Both the position numbers and the translations under genes were made by a program. A DNA stretch of 64,000 bases. Source: Oceanobacillus sp. Castelsardo. Its GTDB lineage: Bacteria; Bacillota; Bacilli; Bacillales; Amphibacillaceae. The notes beneath the pieces are model-generated. The model was given only the letters and a program-made list of their open reading frames with translations, searched no databases and had not been told where the DNA came from. Position 1 is the stretch's first letter. Each line of letters begins with the position of its first letter. Location of the stretch: assembly GCF_001659985.1 (NCBI RefSeq), contig NZ_LYCS01000001.1, positions 372,001 through 436,000 on the forward strand. The letters run 5' to 3'. Positions 18,860 to 29,300 of the stretch are shown here, in pieces.

Positions 18860-18888
18860 GTGACAAAAAACCGTCCAGACGGTACAAT
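18860..18888 (+). promoter_or_regulatory. promoter of the TetR-SMR operon with embedded operator
   Basis: GTGACA (18860-18865) and TACAAT (18883-18888) are spaced by 17 bases. The spacer contains the perfect palindrome ACCGTC-CA-GACGGT at 18870-18883, overlapping the -10 region. A repressor bound there would block RNA polymerase, so self-repression by the adjacent TetR protein is the obvious model. Confidence 0.8.
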
Positions 18889-18923
18889 GATTATTATAAC
18901 CCACTTAATAAGGAGTGATTTTA

Positions 18924-19478
18924 ATGGAATCAAAGGCAGGTAAGAAACGGCGTCTTATTTTAGATACAGCAAAACAAATTATACTTGATAGTGATTTTAG
19001 TTCGCTCACATTGGATGCCGTTGCAAAAAAGGCAAATATTAGTAAAGGTGGATTACTATACCATTTTCCAAATAAAGAATCGTTAATAAAAGGATTAGCA
19101 CAATATATTTTTGATGAATTCACCTTTCTTTTTTACAAATATGCCGAAAATGATATGAATGAGACAGGTAAATGGACTCGTGCGTTAATAGAAACAACAA
19201 AATTTGACTTAGAACATAACGGCGAGTTAAATGTAGGAATTCTCGCAATTTCTTTTTTAGAACCTGAAATAGCCAAAGATATATCTGAAAGTTATATGAC
19301 CATCTTAAAAAAATTAGAAGATGACAAGATAAATCCTTTAACTGCAACTATTATTCGACATACATTAGATGGAATTTATTACTCGCAATTATTAAATGTA
19401 GCTCCATTAAAAAAAGAAAAGACAGATGAAGTATTTCAACACTTGTTGAAAATGACAAAAAGCGAGGAAAAAAAATGA
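18924..19478 (+). CDS. TetR-family repressor of a small multidrug efflux operon
   Basis: A 184-residue regulator with an N-terminal helix-turn-helix (LTLDAVAKKANISKGGLLYHF, residues about 28-48) and a diverse C-terminal ligand-binding part. AAGGAG precedes the ATG at 18924. The stop overlaps the start of the first exporter gene by four bases, showing translational coupling. The palindrome in its promoter is the likely binding site. The inducer is probably a cationic compound exported by the SMR pair; this is inference from context. Confidence 0.92.
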   Translation: MESKAGKKRRLILDTAKQIILDSDFSSLTLDAVAKKANISKGGLLYHFPNKESLIKGLAQYIFDEFTFLFYKYAENDMNETGKWTRALIETTKFDLEHNGELNVGILAISFLEPEIAKDISESYMTILKKLEDDKINPLTATIIRHTLDGIYYSQLLNVAPLKKEKTDEVFQHLLKMTKSEEKK

Positions 19479-19789
19479 ATGCTTATATATTCTTGGCACT
19501 ATCTATTGTATGTGAAGTTTTTGGGAGTTCCATGCTTAAAGCAACAAACGGATTTAAACGAATCCTACCTACTATTGGAGTTATAGTCGGATATGGAGCT
19601 GCTTTTTATGGATTATCTTTATCTTTAAAGACGTTACCAATTGGAACTGCTTATGCTATTTGGGCTGGTTTAGGAACAGCACTAACAGCATTGGTTGGAA
19701 TTATCATTTATAAAGAGAATTTTAATAGCAAAACGCTTTATGGATTAATTTTAATTATTGGCGGGGTTACTTTATTGAACATTGGTTGA
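19475..19789 (+). CDS. small multidrug resistance (SMR) exporter subunit 1
   Basis: A 104-residue four-helix membrane protein of the EmrE/SMR family. The essential glutamate is in the first helix (SIVCEVFGSSMLKAT), and the conserved YAIWAGLGTALTALVG segment follows. It starts inside the stop of the TetR gene. A second SMR gene follows, so the active exporter is probably a heterodimer like EbrAB or YkkCD. Substrates would be lipophilic cations; this is family knowledge. Confidence 0.93.
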   Translation: MNAYIFLALSIVCEVFGSSMLKATNGFKRILPTIGVIVGYGAAFYGLSLSLKTLPIGTAYAIWAGLGTALTALVGIIIYKENFNSKTLYGLILIIGGVTLLNIG

Positions 19790-19821
19790 GTTCATGAATT
19801 TTATAGAAAGTAGGAGTGGTT

Positions 19822-20178
19822 ATGAAAAGCTATATTGTTTTAGCAATTTCAATTATTGGAGAGATTTTTGCAACTTCAATGCTCAAATTGTCGGAGGGAT
19901 TTACCGTCTTATCCCCCTCTATAGGAGTAATTATAGGTTATGGACTATCATTTTATTTTTTATCTTTGTGTCTAAAAACAATTTCTTTAAGTTTAGCTTA
20001 TGCAATTTGGTCAGGAGCAGGAACAGCGTTAACTGCTTTAATTGGAGTTATTTTATGGGGCGAAGTTTTCACTACACTGAAGATATTAGGAATTCTATTG
20101 ATTATAGGAGGAGTTGTCGTATTGAACTCGTCAAGAAATAAAGAAATAGAAAAAGAACCTATTGAAGAATCTATATAA
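19822..20178 (+). CDS. small multidrug resistance (SMR) exporter subunit 2
   Basis: A 118-residue four-helix SMR protein with the membrane glutamate in SIIGEIFATSMLKLS and YAIWSGAGTALTALIG. It has a 14-residue charged C-terminal tail that its partner lacks, a common asymmetry in paired SMR subunits that insert in opposite orientations. TAGGAG precedes the ATG at 19822. It is the last gene of the TetR-SMR-SMR operon. Confidence 0.93.
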   Translation: MKSYIVLAISIIGEIFATSMLKLSEGFTVLSPSIGVIIGYGLSFYFLSLCLKTISLSLAYAIWSGAGTALTALIGVILWGEVFTTLKILGILLIIGGVVVLNSSRNKEIEKEPIEESI

Positions 20179-20240
20179 GGTTTACTAATTTTCCTTATTT
20201 AACTAGAGATTAATATAGAGTTAAGACACTATAAAAGTGA

Positions 20241-20280
20241 AAAAAGGAGTGCGAAACGCTATGCAATTTGCACTCCTAAA
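20241..20280. terminator. hairpin between convergent SMR and EcsC-family genes
   Basis: AGGAGTGC (20245-20252) and GCACTCCT (20270-20277) pair, and on the minus strand TTTTTT follows. It probably terminates the EcsC-family transcript. Confidence 0.6.
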
Positions 20281-20357
20281 TATTATGTTATTTAATTTGT
20301 TTTATCCCCTAGAGTTGAACCGGCTAGATTGAATAAAACCCTTTTAGTAGTAATCTA

Positions 20358-21083
20358 CTAATAATCAGAAGGATACACATCTAAAATCCGCATTCGATAT
20401 ACATTCATCGCCGTTTCAGCAAGCTGATCCATTAAATTATAGTTTGCATAAGCACCGACAATTGCCCCAAATCCAGGAATTAATTGAAACATTTTTATTA
20501 AATCAATGTGATCACGGTATTCTTGCTGGAACACACGCCAATCCATATCTACAAGCTTTTCTTTTTGTTCCTCCCAATTTTCAATATAGAATAATGTTTC
20601 CCTCCGTTTTTCTTCACTCGAAAAAGCAAGCTGGAAAATATGAAGAATAAATAAACGTTCTTCATATTTACTCGTATCAAAGCCATAAACCTCTGCTGCT
20701 TCAAAAAGAAACTTCATTTTAATCGACAACAACAAAGGAAAATCTGCCGCTCCAAGTAAAATTCCACCAGCACCAGTTCCAGCACCTTCAACTACTGCTG
20801 TCTTACGGTAGAACGAATGCTTTTCTTTAAAAAGCTCGTCTCTTTTCATAAGACTCATTTCGGTACCTATTCGTTTCTTAGTTGTGATGTTAGAACCAAC
20901 TAACGTTGCTTTCACCATTTGTTTAATACTATCCGTAACAATTTTATGAACCTTCTCTGGAATCCAACTATTTATCTTATTTTGTGCTTGTTTCGATAAT
21001 CTGTTTATCATTCCCGAACGTTTCATGATTTTCATACGCCAAGTCTGTACTTCTTCATATGCTTTTAATTCGTAAGTATTCAT
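20358..21083 (-). CDS. EcsC family protein
   Basis: A 241-residue protein of the EcsC family, whose biochemical role is not defined. In B. subtilis EcsC is encoded with the EcsAB ABC transporter. Here no ecsAB genes are adjacent, so this is a stand-alone member. Visible family features are the glycine-rich VEGAGTGAGGILLGAADFPLLL stretch, which looks membrane-associated, and LIPGFGAIVGAYANYNLMDQL near the C-terminus. AGAGGATG precedes the ATG. Confidence 0.85.
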   Translation of the reverse strand: MNTYELKAYEEVQTWRMKIMKRSGMINRLSKQAQNKINSWIPEKVHKIVTDSIKQMVKATLVGSNITTKKRIGTEMSLMKRDELFKEKHSFYRKTAVVEGAGTGAGGILLGAADFPLLLSIKMKFLFEAAEVYGFDTSKYEERLFILHIFQLAFSSEEKRRETLFYIENWEEQKEKLVDMDWRVFQQEYRDHIDLIKMFQLIPGFGAIVGAYANYNLMDQLAETAMNVYRMRILDVYPSDY

Positions 21084-21192
21084 TTTACCATCCTCTAATT
21101 GATGCTTTATTATATGATACGTATGCGTAACGGGAAAGTTTCAATGATAGATGATTCCATCTCTTGCATCAATACTCTACAGTGTACGTACA

Positions 21193-21771
21193 TTAAATTG
21201 CCAGCATCTCTTTTTGTACAGTGCGACAATCATTGTCAACTATATCTATATGATGATATGCCTTTAGCTTGCCTTCATACACCAGTTCCATTTTGGAAAT
21301 CATCTGTAAGTCATAGGGCGCTATAAGGGATGACGGTTTTTCGAAATCTATTATGTCACACTCCTTTAGTACAGATGCAACAAATTGTGAGCAGAAAAAT
21401 GCTTTTTTTCTTTTTATTGGCTTATTAACTATAAATCCTAATAAACCAAATAAGTTATATCGATAACATTCCTGTTCAACCTCTATTTCGTTTATATAAC
21501 GATTCATCTTTTTCATTTGATATTCTGATATTGTAATAGAATAAATTGCACAATCCGCTTGTTTAAACAAACCTTTCTTCACGTCTTCTTTGACAAAACC
21601 ACCAATAAATGGATTCCAATCCGTTTTCCTTCCAAAGCTATATACCTCTGATAAAGTATAGTCGAAGGATATGGACGCATGGTTGTACGGTTTTTTTGTA
21701 TATAGTTTAATCAAATTTGTAAATAATGTACCAGTATCTGTAAAAAGAATATAAACTTTTTTTCTCGCCAT
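21193..21771 (-). CDS. permuted papain-like (NlpC/P60 superfamily) protein
   Basis: A 192-residue protein with the circularly permuted papain-like layout of YiiX/YycO-like NlpC/P60 relatives. The histidine comes first (KPYNHASISFD, about residue 33) and the cysteine later (KKAFFCSQFVASVL, about 130). Such proteins are cysteine peptidases, amidases or lipid acyl-transfer enzymes; the target here is unknown. No signal peptide is seen, so it may act in the cytosol. The start is uncertain among three consecutive ATG codons; the one at 21771 is best spaced from AGGAG. Confidence 0.7.
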   Translation of the reverse strand: MARKKVYILFTDTGTLFTNLIKLYTKKPYNHASISFDYTLSEVYSFGRKTDWNPFIGGFVKEDVKKGLFKQADCAIYSITISEYQMKKMNRYINEIEVEQECYRYNLFGLLGFIVNKPIKRKKAFFCSQFVASVLKECDIIDFEKPSSLIAPYDLQMISKMELVYEGKLKAYHHIDIVDNDCRTVQKEMLAI

Positions 21772-22048
21772 CATCATTCTCCTCATTCATTATCAAAGAA
21801 ATTTTCTATTATCAATATACCTACAAAATATAACCTAAGCTTTAAGGATTTCTTAAGAAAACGTTAAGTTTTTTCATGCTACTATTTTGATGTTTAACTT
21901 TAAGCCAATAACGAACTGTAAGTCGATTTCATTAGGATAAACAGAAGATAACGATATTATATAAAATTATAATGTTTATGAAAATGAACTAGAGCCTAAT
22001 ATATCTCTAAGACCTCAGGCTTATATAAAGTTCCTCTGAACTAGATGA

Positions 22049-22084
22049 AAAAATAAGCCAAGCAAAATGCTTGGCTTATTTTTC
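22049..22084. terminator. bidirectional intrinsic terminator
   Basis: AATAAGCCAAGCA (22052-22064) and TGCTTGGCTTATT (22068-22080) form a 13-pair stem with A and T tracts on the two sides. Confidence 0.85.
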
Positions 22085-22096
22085 AAACAATATCAA

Positions 22097-22520
22097 TCAC
22101 TTTTCATTGAGTTTTTTATCTATAATTTGATATTCTAAATCCGCTACTTTCTCTATAAACTTCCTAATCATGTGATACGAACAGAATCATTCCTTTATAA
22201 GAAGTAACAAACCGTTCCAACGCTTCCATTGCCTGAACGTCTAAAAAATTTGTTGGTTCATCTAACAATAAAATATTATATTTCCCTAAGAAAAATTTGC
22301 AAAGTTGAAGACGAGTTGCTTCACCACCGCTTAACGAATTCACACTTTTTTGTAGATCCGTTCCATCAATCCACTTCCATTGCTTCCAGTAATAGCAATG
22401 TTTTTACCTAATGGCATTTGGAAACTAACATTCTCCAATAACACTCTATTCTCCACTTTAAGATTTAGCCTCTCAGCCATAATCGGAAATTTATTATGAA
22501 GTTCCAGTGCTTTGGAGTAT
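22097..22520 (-). pseudogene. remnant of an ABC-F ATPase gene (antibiotic ribosome-protection type)
   Basis: Minus-strand fragments of a second ABC domain are legible in shifting frames. They are a pre-Walker segment (ENVSFQMPLGKNIAITGSNG), then after an internal deletion LSGGEATRLQLCKFFLGKYN, the Walker B region LLLDEPTNFLDVQAMEAL, FVSHD, and after another frame change a C-terminal piece KFIEKVADLEYQI. The Walker A GKT is missing and no long frame remains. This arrangement is that of ABC-F proteins such as VmlR. It cannot make a functional ATPase. Confidence 0.85.
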
Positions 22521-22677
22521 CGGAGTTTTTAATTTATCAAAGCAATCACCGATTACTTCAAGTAACATACCACCCACAATTAGTCCAATAGCAAATACAA
22601 CCTAAATTGAATACTCAAACCTGCTCTCTATTTCAAAAATACTTTCAAGCTTTTAGACTACAAGCATGTCCGTATCG

Positions 22678-23871
22678 TTATTCATCCGTTTCCACCTTAT
22701 GGAACAACGCCTCCGGAATCATTTCAAAACCTTCAATCATCGTATTTTCTTCTAGTTCAATCATTAAGTATAACTTTCCGTTTAAATGGATTTGACGTAC
22801 ATGTCTTAATTCTTGTGGACTAATAGAAAGATCTGCTACTTTTGTCTTTACTTTGATAGATTTTGACGTATATTTCGGTACGACATTACTCGCTTTTATT
22901 TCGTAGCTATTATCATCAATCACCGTCTTAAATGCGGTTTCCACCTTTTCTGTGTCAATATTTTCTATTCCACTACTTTTTAATACTTTTTCCACATCTT
23001 TGTAGTCTAATTTAGGTTCTTCTTCCTCTTCATTTTCTTCTATGACCCGATTGATTTCGTCATACATGTTTGATAGTGTGGTTGTATCAATTTGAGGACC
23101 AGCAACTTTTTTCACAATTTCTTCAAATACTATTTTATCATCCTCTGCCGTCATCGTTTCCTCAGCATTTAATACCTCTTCAATGAAATGATAATCCAAT
23201 TCATACGCTTTTCCGGCAGAATAAAGAACATGGTTAACATCCGCAGCATTATCTGTAAAACATGGGAATAAAAATCCTGATATCGGCTGTTTTAGATTGA
23301 TGATTGGGTTCACGACAAAATTATATTTAAATTCCTTCTCTACATAATCAAACAGCAATTCTTTTTTAGGGTCTTGTGTTTTATTCATGCTACACAAAAT
23401 GAAAGGATGAGAATAAACCGTATCTCGTTCACTTTCTTCAGACTCTTCACTTCGTCGTTTCATTGGTTTCATATATTCCCCACGAATGAAAGTAACGACA
23501 ATATCCATTTCATATTGCTTATCTTTTAACATCTTTTCTACAAGAAGAAGCATTTGAGCAATCCATTCTTCCGTTTCATTACTTAATAAACCTTGATGTA
23601 AAATAAGTTGACTATTATCCTCTACTTCACGTTGAAACTTTAATTCAAATAATTTTTCATCCAACTGACCGGACAATACTTTTTTAAAATTACCCATAAA
23701 TAATTCTTTTTGTTCTTCTTCTAACATTTCAAAGGGCATACTTTGATAATGATAGACCTCACTTGATTCTTTCATAATGTATACATTAAAGATCTCATGA
23801 ATTTTTAACAAATCATTATTTAATTTAAATTGTTTACGAATATTTGCAACATCCTTCTTATTCAATCCCAT
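22678..23871 (-). CDS. DUF4317 domain-containing protein
   Basis: A 397-residue soluble, acidic protein that I assign to DUF4317 by its opening (MGLNKKDVANIRKQFKLNN), the MPFEMLEEEQKELFMGNFKK block and the central cysteine-containing FPCFTDNAADVNHVLYSAGK region. Function of the family is unknown to me. The ATG at 23871 is preceded by AAGGAG; the open frame continues upstream to 23913 through a palindromic element that I regard as non-coding. It has no operon partners. Confidence 0.8.
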   Translation of the reverse strand: MGLNKKDVANIRKQFKLNNDLLKIHEIFNVYIMKESSEVYHYQSMPFEMLEEEQKELFMGNFKKVLSGQLDEKLFELKFQREVEDNSQLILHQGLLSNETEEWIAQMLLLVEKMLKDKQYEMDIVVTFIRGEYMKPMKRRSEESEESERDTVYSHPFILCSMNKTQDPKKELLFDYVEKEFKYNFVVNPIINLKQPISGFLFPCFTDNAADVNHVLYSAGKAYELDYHFIEEVLNAEETMTAEDDKIVFEEIVKKVAGPQIDTTTLSNMYDEINRVIEENEEEEEPKLDYKDVEKVLKSSGIENIDTEKVETAFKTVIDDNSYEIKASNVVPKYTSKSIKVKTKVADLSISPQELRHVRQIHLNGKLYLMIELEENTMIEGFEMIPEALFHKVETDE

Positions 23872-23889
23872 TCCACTCCTTGAGCCAGA

Positions 23890-23908
23890 GGGACAGGTAC
23901 ACTGTCCC
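23890..23908. repeat. short palindrome GGGACAG...CTGTCCC just upstream of the DUF4317 gene
   Basis: GGGACAG (23890-23896) and CTGTCCC (23902-23908) flank a 5-base centre. Similar GGGACA/TGTCCC hairpins recur in many Bacillaceae genomes, from general recollection. Only one copy is seen here. Confidence 0.5.
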
Positions 23909-24361
23909 ACCATAGTATCATAAGAAAAACACCCACAATGGTGATTTTACAACACGATTTGTAGATGTTTCCATTTTAAATCCCATATTAAATTGAGTAT
24001 TATTTTGGACTATACTAGTATAACATTTCAATCATAAATATATAATAGATATCTATTTCGATTTTTTCACTAAAGTTCTTTCCACTTTTCAAATTGTGGA
24101 AAAAATAACGCCCGCAACCGTCACTAATTTGACGTCTACAGGCGTTTGGAATTATTTTACTAAATTATATGCGAAAATTAATAAGACATGCACCATTTTT
24201 ACGATATTTTAATCAAGTTTTTATAAATGGGGCCATCTTCTATAATCCCTTCTTTAGCGTTTACTTCAATCTTTCTCTCCATCATTAATGCAATTAACCT
24301 CATACAAAAGTATATTATTTTCTTTTAAACAAACTCTAATTAGAAAATAGGAGGTATAACA
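23909..24361. other. gene-free stretch upstream of adhB
   Basis: No convincing gene. An imperfect hairpin built on AACGCC and GGCGTT (about 24108-24150) could be a weak terminator. A 34-codon minus-strand frame (about 24196-24302) lacks a ribosome binding site and looks like a relic. The right end supplies the AGGAGG site of adhB. Confidence 0.4.
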
Positions 24362-25495
24362 TTGAAGGCAGTAACGTATCAGGGAAAGTATAAGGTCGAA
24401 GTAAAAAAAGTGGCTGATCCTATTATAAAGGATCCTGAAGATATTATCGTTAAAATTACTTCCACCGCCATTTGTGGATCTGATTTACATTTATATCAAG
24501 GTAATTTTCCCCTTCCAATCAATTATATTATTGGTCATGAACCAATGGGAATCGTGGAAGAAGTTGGTCCAGAGGTTACTAGAGTGAAAAAAGGCGACCG
24601 TGTCGTTATTCCGTTTACCGTAGCATGTGGCGAATGTCCCTATTGTCATAATCATTTAGAAAGTCAATGTGATCATTCCAATCCTCACTATGATTCCGGT
24701 GGTTATTTTGGCTATTCGGAGAAATTTGGAAACTATCCTGGAGGACAAGCAGAATATCTTCGAGTCCCATTCGCCAACTATACCCCGTTTGTCATTCCTC
24801 AAGATTGTGAATTAGAAGATGAATCTTTGTTATTCCTATCAGATGTATTACCAACCGCTTACTGGAGTGTAGAACATGCTGGAGTAAAAGAAGGTGACAC
24901 TGTAATTATCTTAGGTTGCGGGCCAATCGGATTAATGGCACAAAAATTCGCCTGGCAAAAAGGCGCAGAAAGAGTCATTGCGATTGATTATATCGATTAC
25001 CGCATAGACCATGCTAAAAAGGTAAATAATTCGGAAGTATTTGACTTCACAAAGGATGAGGATATGGGTGAAACATTGAAAGAATTAACAAAAGGCGGAG
25101 CAGATGTTGTTATTGACTGTGTCGGAATGGATGGAAAAAAATCTCCACTCGAATTTGTAGGTCAAAAATTGAAGCTTCAAGGCGGAACGATAGGCCCGAT
25201 TCAAATCGCCACAAAAGCTGTTAAAAAAGCTGGGACATTACAACTTACTGGTGTTTATGGTGGGTTATATAATATGTTTCCGCTCGGCCCATTTTTTACA
25301 AGAAATATCACTATAAAAATGGGACAAGCCCCTGCACGAACTTACATGCAAGAGCTCTATAATCAGATAATAGCTGAAAAATTTGACCCAACGGATATTA
25401 TTACGCATAAACTTCCACTTGATCAAGCAGAAAAAGCTTATGATATCTTTCATGAGAAGAAAGATGATTGTATTAAAGTCATCCTTAAGCCATAA
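24362..25495 (+). CDS. adhB: zinc-dependent alcohol dehydrogenase (AdhB/FDH-like)
   Basis: A 377-residue medium-chain dehydrogenase using NAD(P). The catalytic zinc ligands are in STAICGSDLHLYQG and the IIGHEPMG segment. The structural zinc loop has CGECPYC plus a fourth cysteine (ESQCDH). The cofactor loop is ILGCGPIGLMAQ. It resembles B. subtilis AdhB and glutathione-independent formaldehyde dehydrogenase-like enzymes. The start is TTG at 24362 after TAGGAGG. Its 3' end overlaps the convergent exonuclease gene by 11 bases, so there is no room for a separate terminator. The substrate is not predictable. Confidence 0.9.
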   Translation: MKAVTYQGKYKVEVKKVADPIIKDPEDIIVKITSTAICGSDLHLYQGNFPLPINYIIGHEPMGIVEEVGPEVTRVKKGDRVVIPFTVACGECPYCHNHLESQCDHSNPHYDSGGYFGYSEKFGNYPGGQAEYLRVPFANYTPFVIPQDCELEDESLLFLSDVLPTAYWSVEHAGVKEGDTVIILGCGPIGLMAQKFAWQKGAERVIAIDYIDYRIDHAKKVNNSEVFDFTKDEDMGETLKELTKGGADVVIDCVGMDGKKSPLEFVGQKLKLQGGTIGPIQIATKAVKKAGTLQLTGVYGGLYNMFPLGPFFTRNITIKMGQAPARTYMQELYNQIIAEKFDPTDIITHKLPLDQAEKAYDIFHEKKDDCIKVILKP

Positions 25496-26363
25496 CTTTT
25501 AACAGTTTATTCATATGACCGAAATCTAATTCTGCAAATTTTTCTTGTACTTTCGTTTCATCCATATTCCAAATTGCTTCATGAAGCGAACACTCAATTG
25601 GAACATCACACTTAATTTCAGCAAGTTTTCGCGATAAATGAAGCATTTCCAAATCGTTTTTTACTTTTGTTTGAATACCTTTAGATAATTGATCAATGTT
25701 CGTCAATAAATGTTCAATCGTTTCATATTCCTGGAGTAATTTCAATGCCGTCTTTTCCCCAATGCCTTTTACTCCAGGATAATTATCTGATGTATCCCCC
25801 ATTAGACCTTTCATGTCGATTATTTGTCTCGGATGAATTCCTTTTTTATCATAAAAATTTTCAATTGAAAATACTTCATAATTCCCAAGGCCCTTTCTCA
25901 TAATCGCAACATGAATTCCATCATCAACAAGCTGCAAAATATCTTGATCTCCTGTTAAGATGAACACATCATTTTCTTCATTTGCATAACTTCGTGCTAA
26001 TGTTCCGATACAATCATCCGCTTCATAGTTTTTTAAACCGATATTCGGTATATCAAATGCTTCTACTACTTCTTTAACTAAATCAAATTGCGGAACTAAT
26101 TCTACAGGTGGTTCACCACGATTTGCTTTATATCCAGGAAAGAGTTCCGTACGAAAAGTTTTACTTCCCATATCCCAACAACATACAACATGTGACGGTT
26201 CAAATTGATCTACCGCATCAAGTAAATAGCGTAAAAACTGATAGATTCCATTAGTAGGCACACCTTTACTATTTAACATAAAATTCCCTCTAAATGAAGT
26301 GGCAAAAAAGCCACGAAATAATAAAGCCATTCCATCTACTAATAAAACCTGATTTTTTTTCAA
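25485..26363 (-). CDS. ypcP: 5'-3' exonuclease, PolA-N-terminal-domain type (YpcP/ExoIX)
   Basis: A 292-residue flap endonuclease/5'-3' exonuclease homologous to the N-terminal domain of DNA polymerase I, removing RNA primers and flaps. Metal-binding acidic clusters are visible (VDGMALLFR, NYEADDCIGTLA, LTGDQDILQLV, GDTSDNYPGVKGIGEKTA), followed by the helix-hairpin-helix. The TTG start directly abuts the stop of the dynamin gene, so the two are cotranslated. The dynA-ypcP order matches B. subtilis ypbR-ypcP. Confidence 0.93.
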   Translation of the reverse strand: MKKNQVLLVDGMALLFRGFFATSFRGNFMLNSKGVPTNGIYQFLRYLLDAVDQFEPSHVVCCWDMGSKTFRTELFPGYKANRGEPPVELVPQFDLVKEVVEAFDIPNIGLKNYEADDCIGTLARSYANEENDVFILTGDQDILQLVDDGIHVAIMRKGLGNYEVFSIENFYDKKGIHPRQIIDMKGLMGDTSDNYPGVKGIGEKTALKLLQEYETIEHLLTNIDQLSKGIQTKVKNDLEMLHLSRKLAEIKCDVPIECSLHEAIWNMDETKVQEKFAELDFGHMNKLLKVMA

Positions 26364-29300
26364 TTAGGACACTTCCTCTATACCATGATTTCGTAATTCT
26401 GTTTCCATGATTTTTTGCTTATCTTTAAGTTCAGAAATATTTACTTCTGTGTTCATCATAGCTTCATAGTTTTTCACTTGAAGATCACTTGTTAAAATTG
26501 CTTGTTGTTTCATTTTTTCAACTAAGTCTTCCCATTGCGGGATATATCCAGCAAACATCACTTGTTTATTTTCTTCAATATAATTTTTTGCTAGTGGTGA
26601 AAGTTGGTCAAAAATCGCTTCTTTCATTTGTTCTTTTTCATTTTTTTCAAAAAAAGCTTTCGTTCCTTTAAAAGAAGAGATTGCTTTATGAAACAGGTTC
26701 CAATCAATATCGGTAAACGCACCTTTATAATCGGGCGTTTTTAATTCTTCCTCTTGCCAATTTGGTAATTCAAATAATTGATCGATATGGATACATTGTT
26801 TCTTAATCGATTCATAAAAATCATTACCCTGCTGTTGAATATAAGCTTCTATTCTTAAGGAAACGGCTTGAAGTTCTTGGATTAATTCAAAGCCAACGTA
26901 TTCGATTAGACTTTCCAGGTTGTTCCTTAGTTGACTGATTGCTTTTCGACCTGATTCCGTTACAGTAGTCGGATTAAAATGCTCCTTGAACATATCATGG
27001 AATCGAATCTGCAATCTTTCTAATACATAATAAAGTTGCTTATCCATTTTATCACGAATCTGATCATGAAGGGTAGATGTTTCGACATTTACCATTTGTT
27101 TCTTCAGTATTTGTTTTTTAGAATGAAGTTCTTCTTTCCTTTTCCGTTTGGAGTCTTCATCTAAATTCATTGAATCAATATAGTCACCTAATTTATGGTA
27201 AGTTCTTTGCATATCCCAAAGTGCTGATTCTACAGTTAGCGTCGTTAAATCATAATGAATAAATTGATAAAAGGATTCTTCAAAAGTAGACATTTGTTCG
27301 TTTATTTGATCTTTGTTTTGTTTTTCTTTTAGTGATTGTTTACTAGAAACCGGATATAGTCTTGGTAGTCTTACCCCTAGTTCCAGTAATTGCTCACCCA
27401 CATATTGAACAACTAAAGAAAGCTCCTCATCGTCCCGTGCTAAGTCAGCTGCATTCACAATAAAGAACATCTTGTCTAGCTGGAATGCTTCTTTTACCCT
27501 TCCTAACTGCATCAGAAAATCTCGATCCGCACGTGATAATGCATGATTATAATACGTTACATAAAGAATTGCATCGGCATGCTTAATATATTCAAATGCA
27601 ACATTCGTATGTCTTGCATTTACTGAGTCTGCACCTGGTGTATCTACCAGAGTAATCCCCTGCCTTGTTAAGGAACAATCATAATATAGGTTAATAGATT
27701 CGATATAACAGGCTTTTGTTTCATCGGTAACATAAGAACCGAATTCTTCTAATGTAATTGTTTGTCTTTTTCCAATACTTTCCTGTATATAAGAATATCC
27801 ATTCACCAAAGCTAAAAGATAGGATTGATACATTTTATTTAATTTAGGGCTTTCATAAATCTTTTTATCTTTAACCCAATGTATAAAAGATTGTAAATCA
27901 GACTCTTTTGGGCTAAATTTCTTCGTTATCATTAATAAATCATTCATTAATGCCTCTTCATCTTTTAACATAACAACGACTGTTCCATGTTGGTAGTCGT
28001 CTGTCACTGGACAAATTCGGTTAACAGTAGCTGTAGTTGGATTAGGTGAAACGGGTAGTGCATTTTCACCAATTAAAGCATTAGCAAAGGATGATTTCCC
28101 CGCACTAAACGCACCAAATAGTGCAATCGTATAGGAACGGTTGGATAATCGCCTTTTTTTCTCGTTTAAATCCCTTTGTAATATATCAAATCCTGGGAGG
28201 TTAGAAATGGTTTGAATCACTTTTTCAATACTAGTTACAACATCTTTTGTCGCTAATTGTTGCTTATATCCTTTATTCTCTTTTGATAATTCAACTTTTT
28301 TGAATTTAGTTGTTTCAGCAGGTAATTGTTTTGGTACTTTAACCTTCTTTATTTTATCTGTCCGTTGATTCAATGCATTTTCTACCTGATTCCAAGCTGA
28401 TTCATCTAGTATAGGATTTTCTAGTATTTCTTTCAACATGTGTAAATCTTCATTTAATTTAATTTCCATATGATCTTTAAAGTCTTTATAATCTCGCACA
28501 TATTCAAGCTCGGATAATCGTTCTTTCAGTTTACTTTCTTTTTCATTATTTCTTTGTTCGATCGATTGCTTTATGTCACTTAGTAACTGACTTGCTATTT
28601 TCCTATATTTTGTTTTTATATCATTGGCAACTTCTTTTGTGTAATTAAGGACATAATCTCCATTTACCTTTGCACCCGTGTTGATTAATTGGATTAAATC
28701 TTTCTCTTCATAATCTAATTTCAATGATTGGATCTCTTGTTTAATAGATTCGTCCGCAATTTCATAATTCTTAATGAGCCCGGAAAATTTATCCCTTAAT
28801 TTCCACTGTATCGAAGCTTCGATATTTTCTTGTAAAGGTTGTAGGAATTCCGCTAATCGTTTTTCTTTCTCCATAGATGTCTTTTTCTTTGATCCAAATA
28901 AACCAATTTTAAAATTACTTTGTTGTGACTCTAGGAAATCATTTGCTTTATCCCGTAAAACTGCTGGCATTAAATAAGCGTTATTTAATGTACTTTGTAA
29001 ATCCTGATTATACTTACTCTCCAATTCTAGGACTTCTTTTTGAAGGGTATTCAACTGTAAATTCAACTCGTACATTTCTTCTAAACCATCGTCCAAATCA
29101 GCATCATTTAACTCACCATCTAATTGGTTATCATATGTATGATTTAAATATTTTTCATGATTTTCAATCACTTGAAATACGGAGTGTTGAATCGTTTGTG
29201 ATTTTTGATTCATAATCTTTGCAAGAGTTTCCTGAACCTCTTTAAATTGATTATGTTTGACATCTTTATCCAATAAAGATGTATAAAATATTTGTTCAGG

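Noticed and set aside
19782-20141. 119-residue plus-strand frame overlapping the second SMR gene
   Set aside because: It is an out-of-frame reading of the SMR gene, which is clearly coding.
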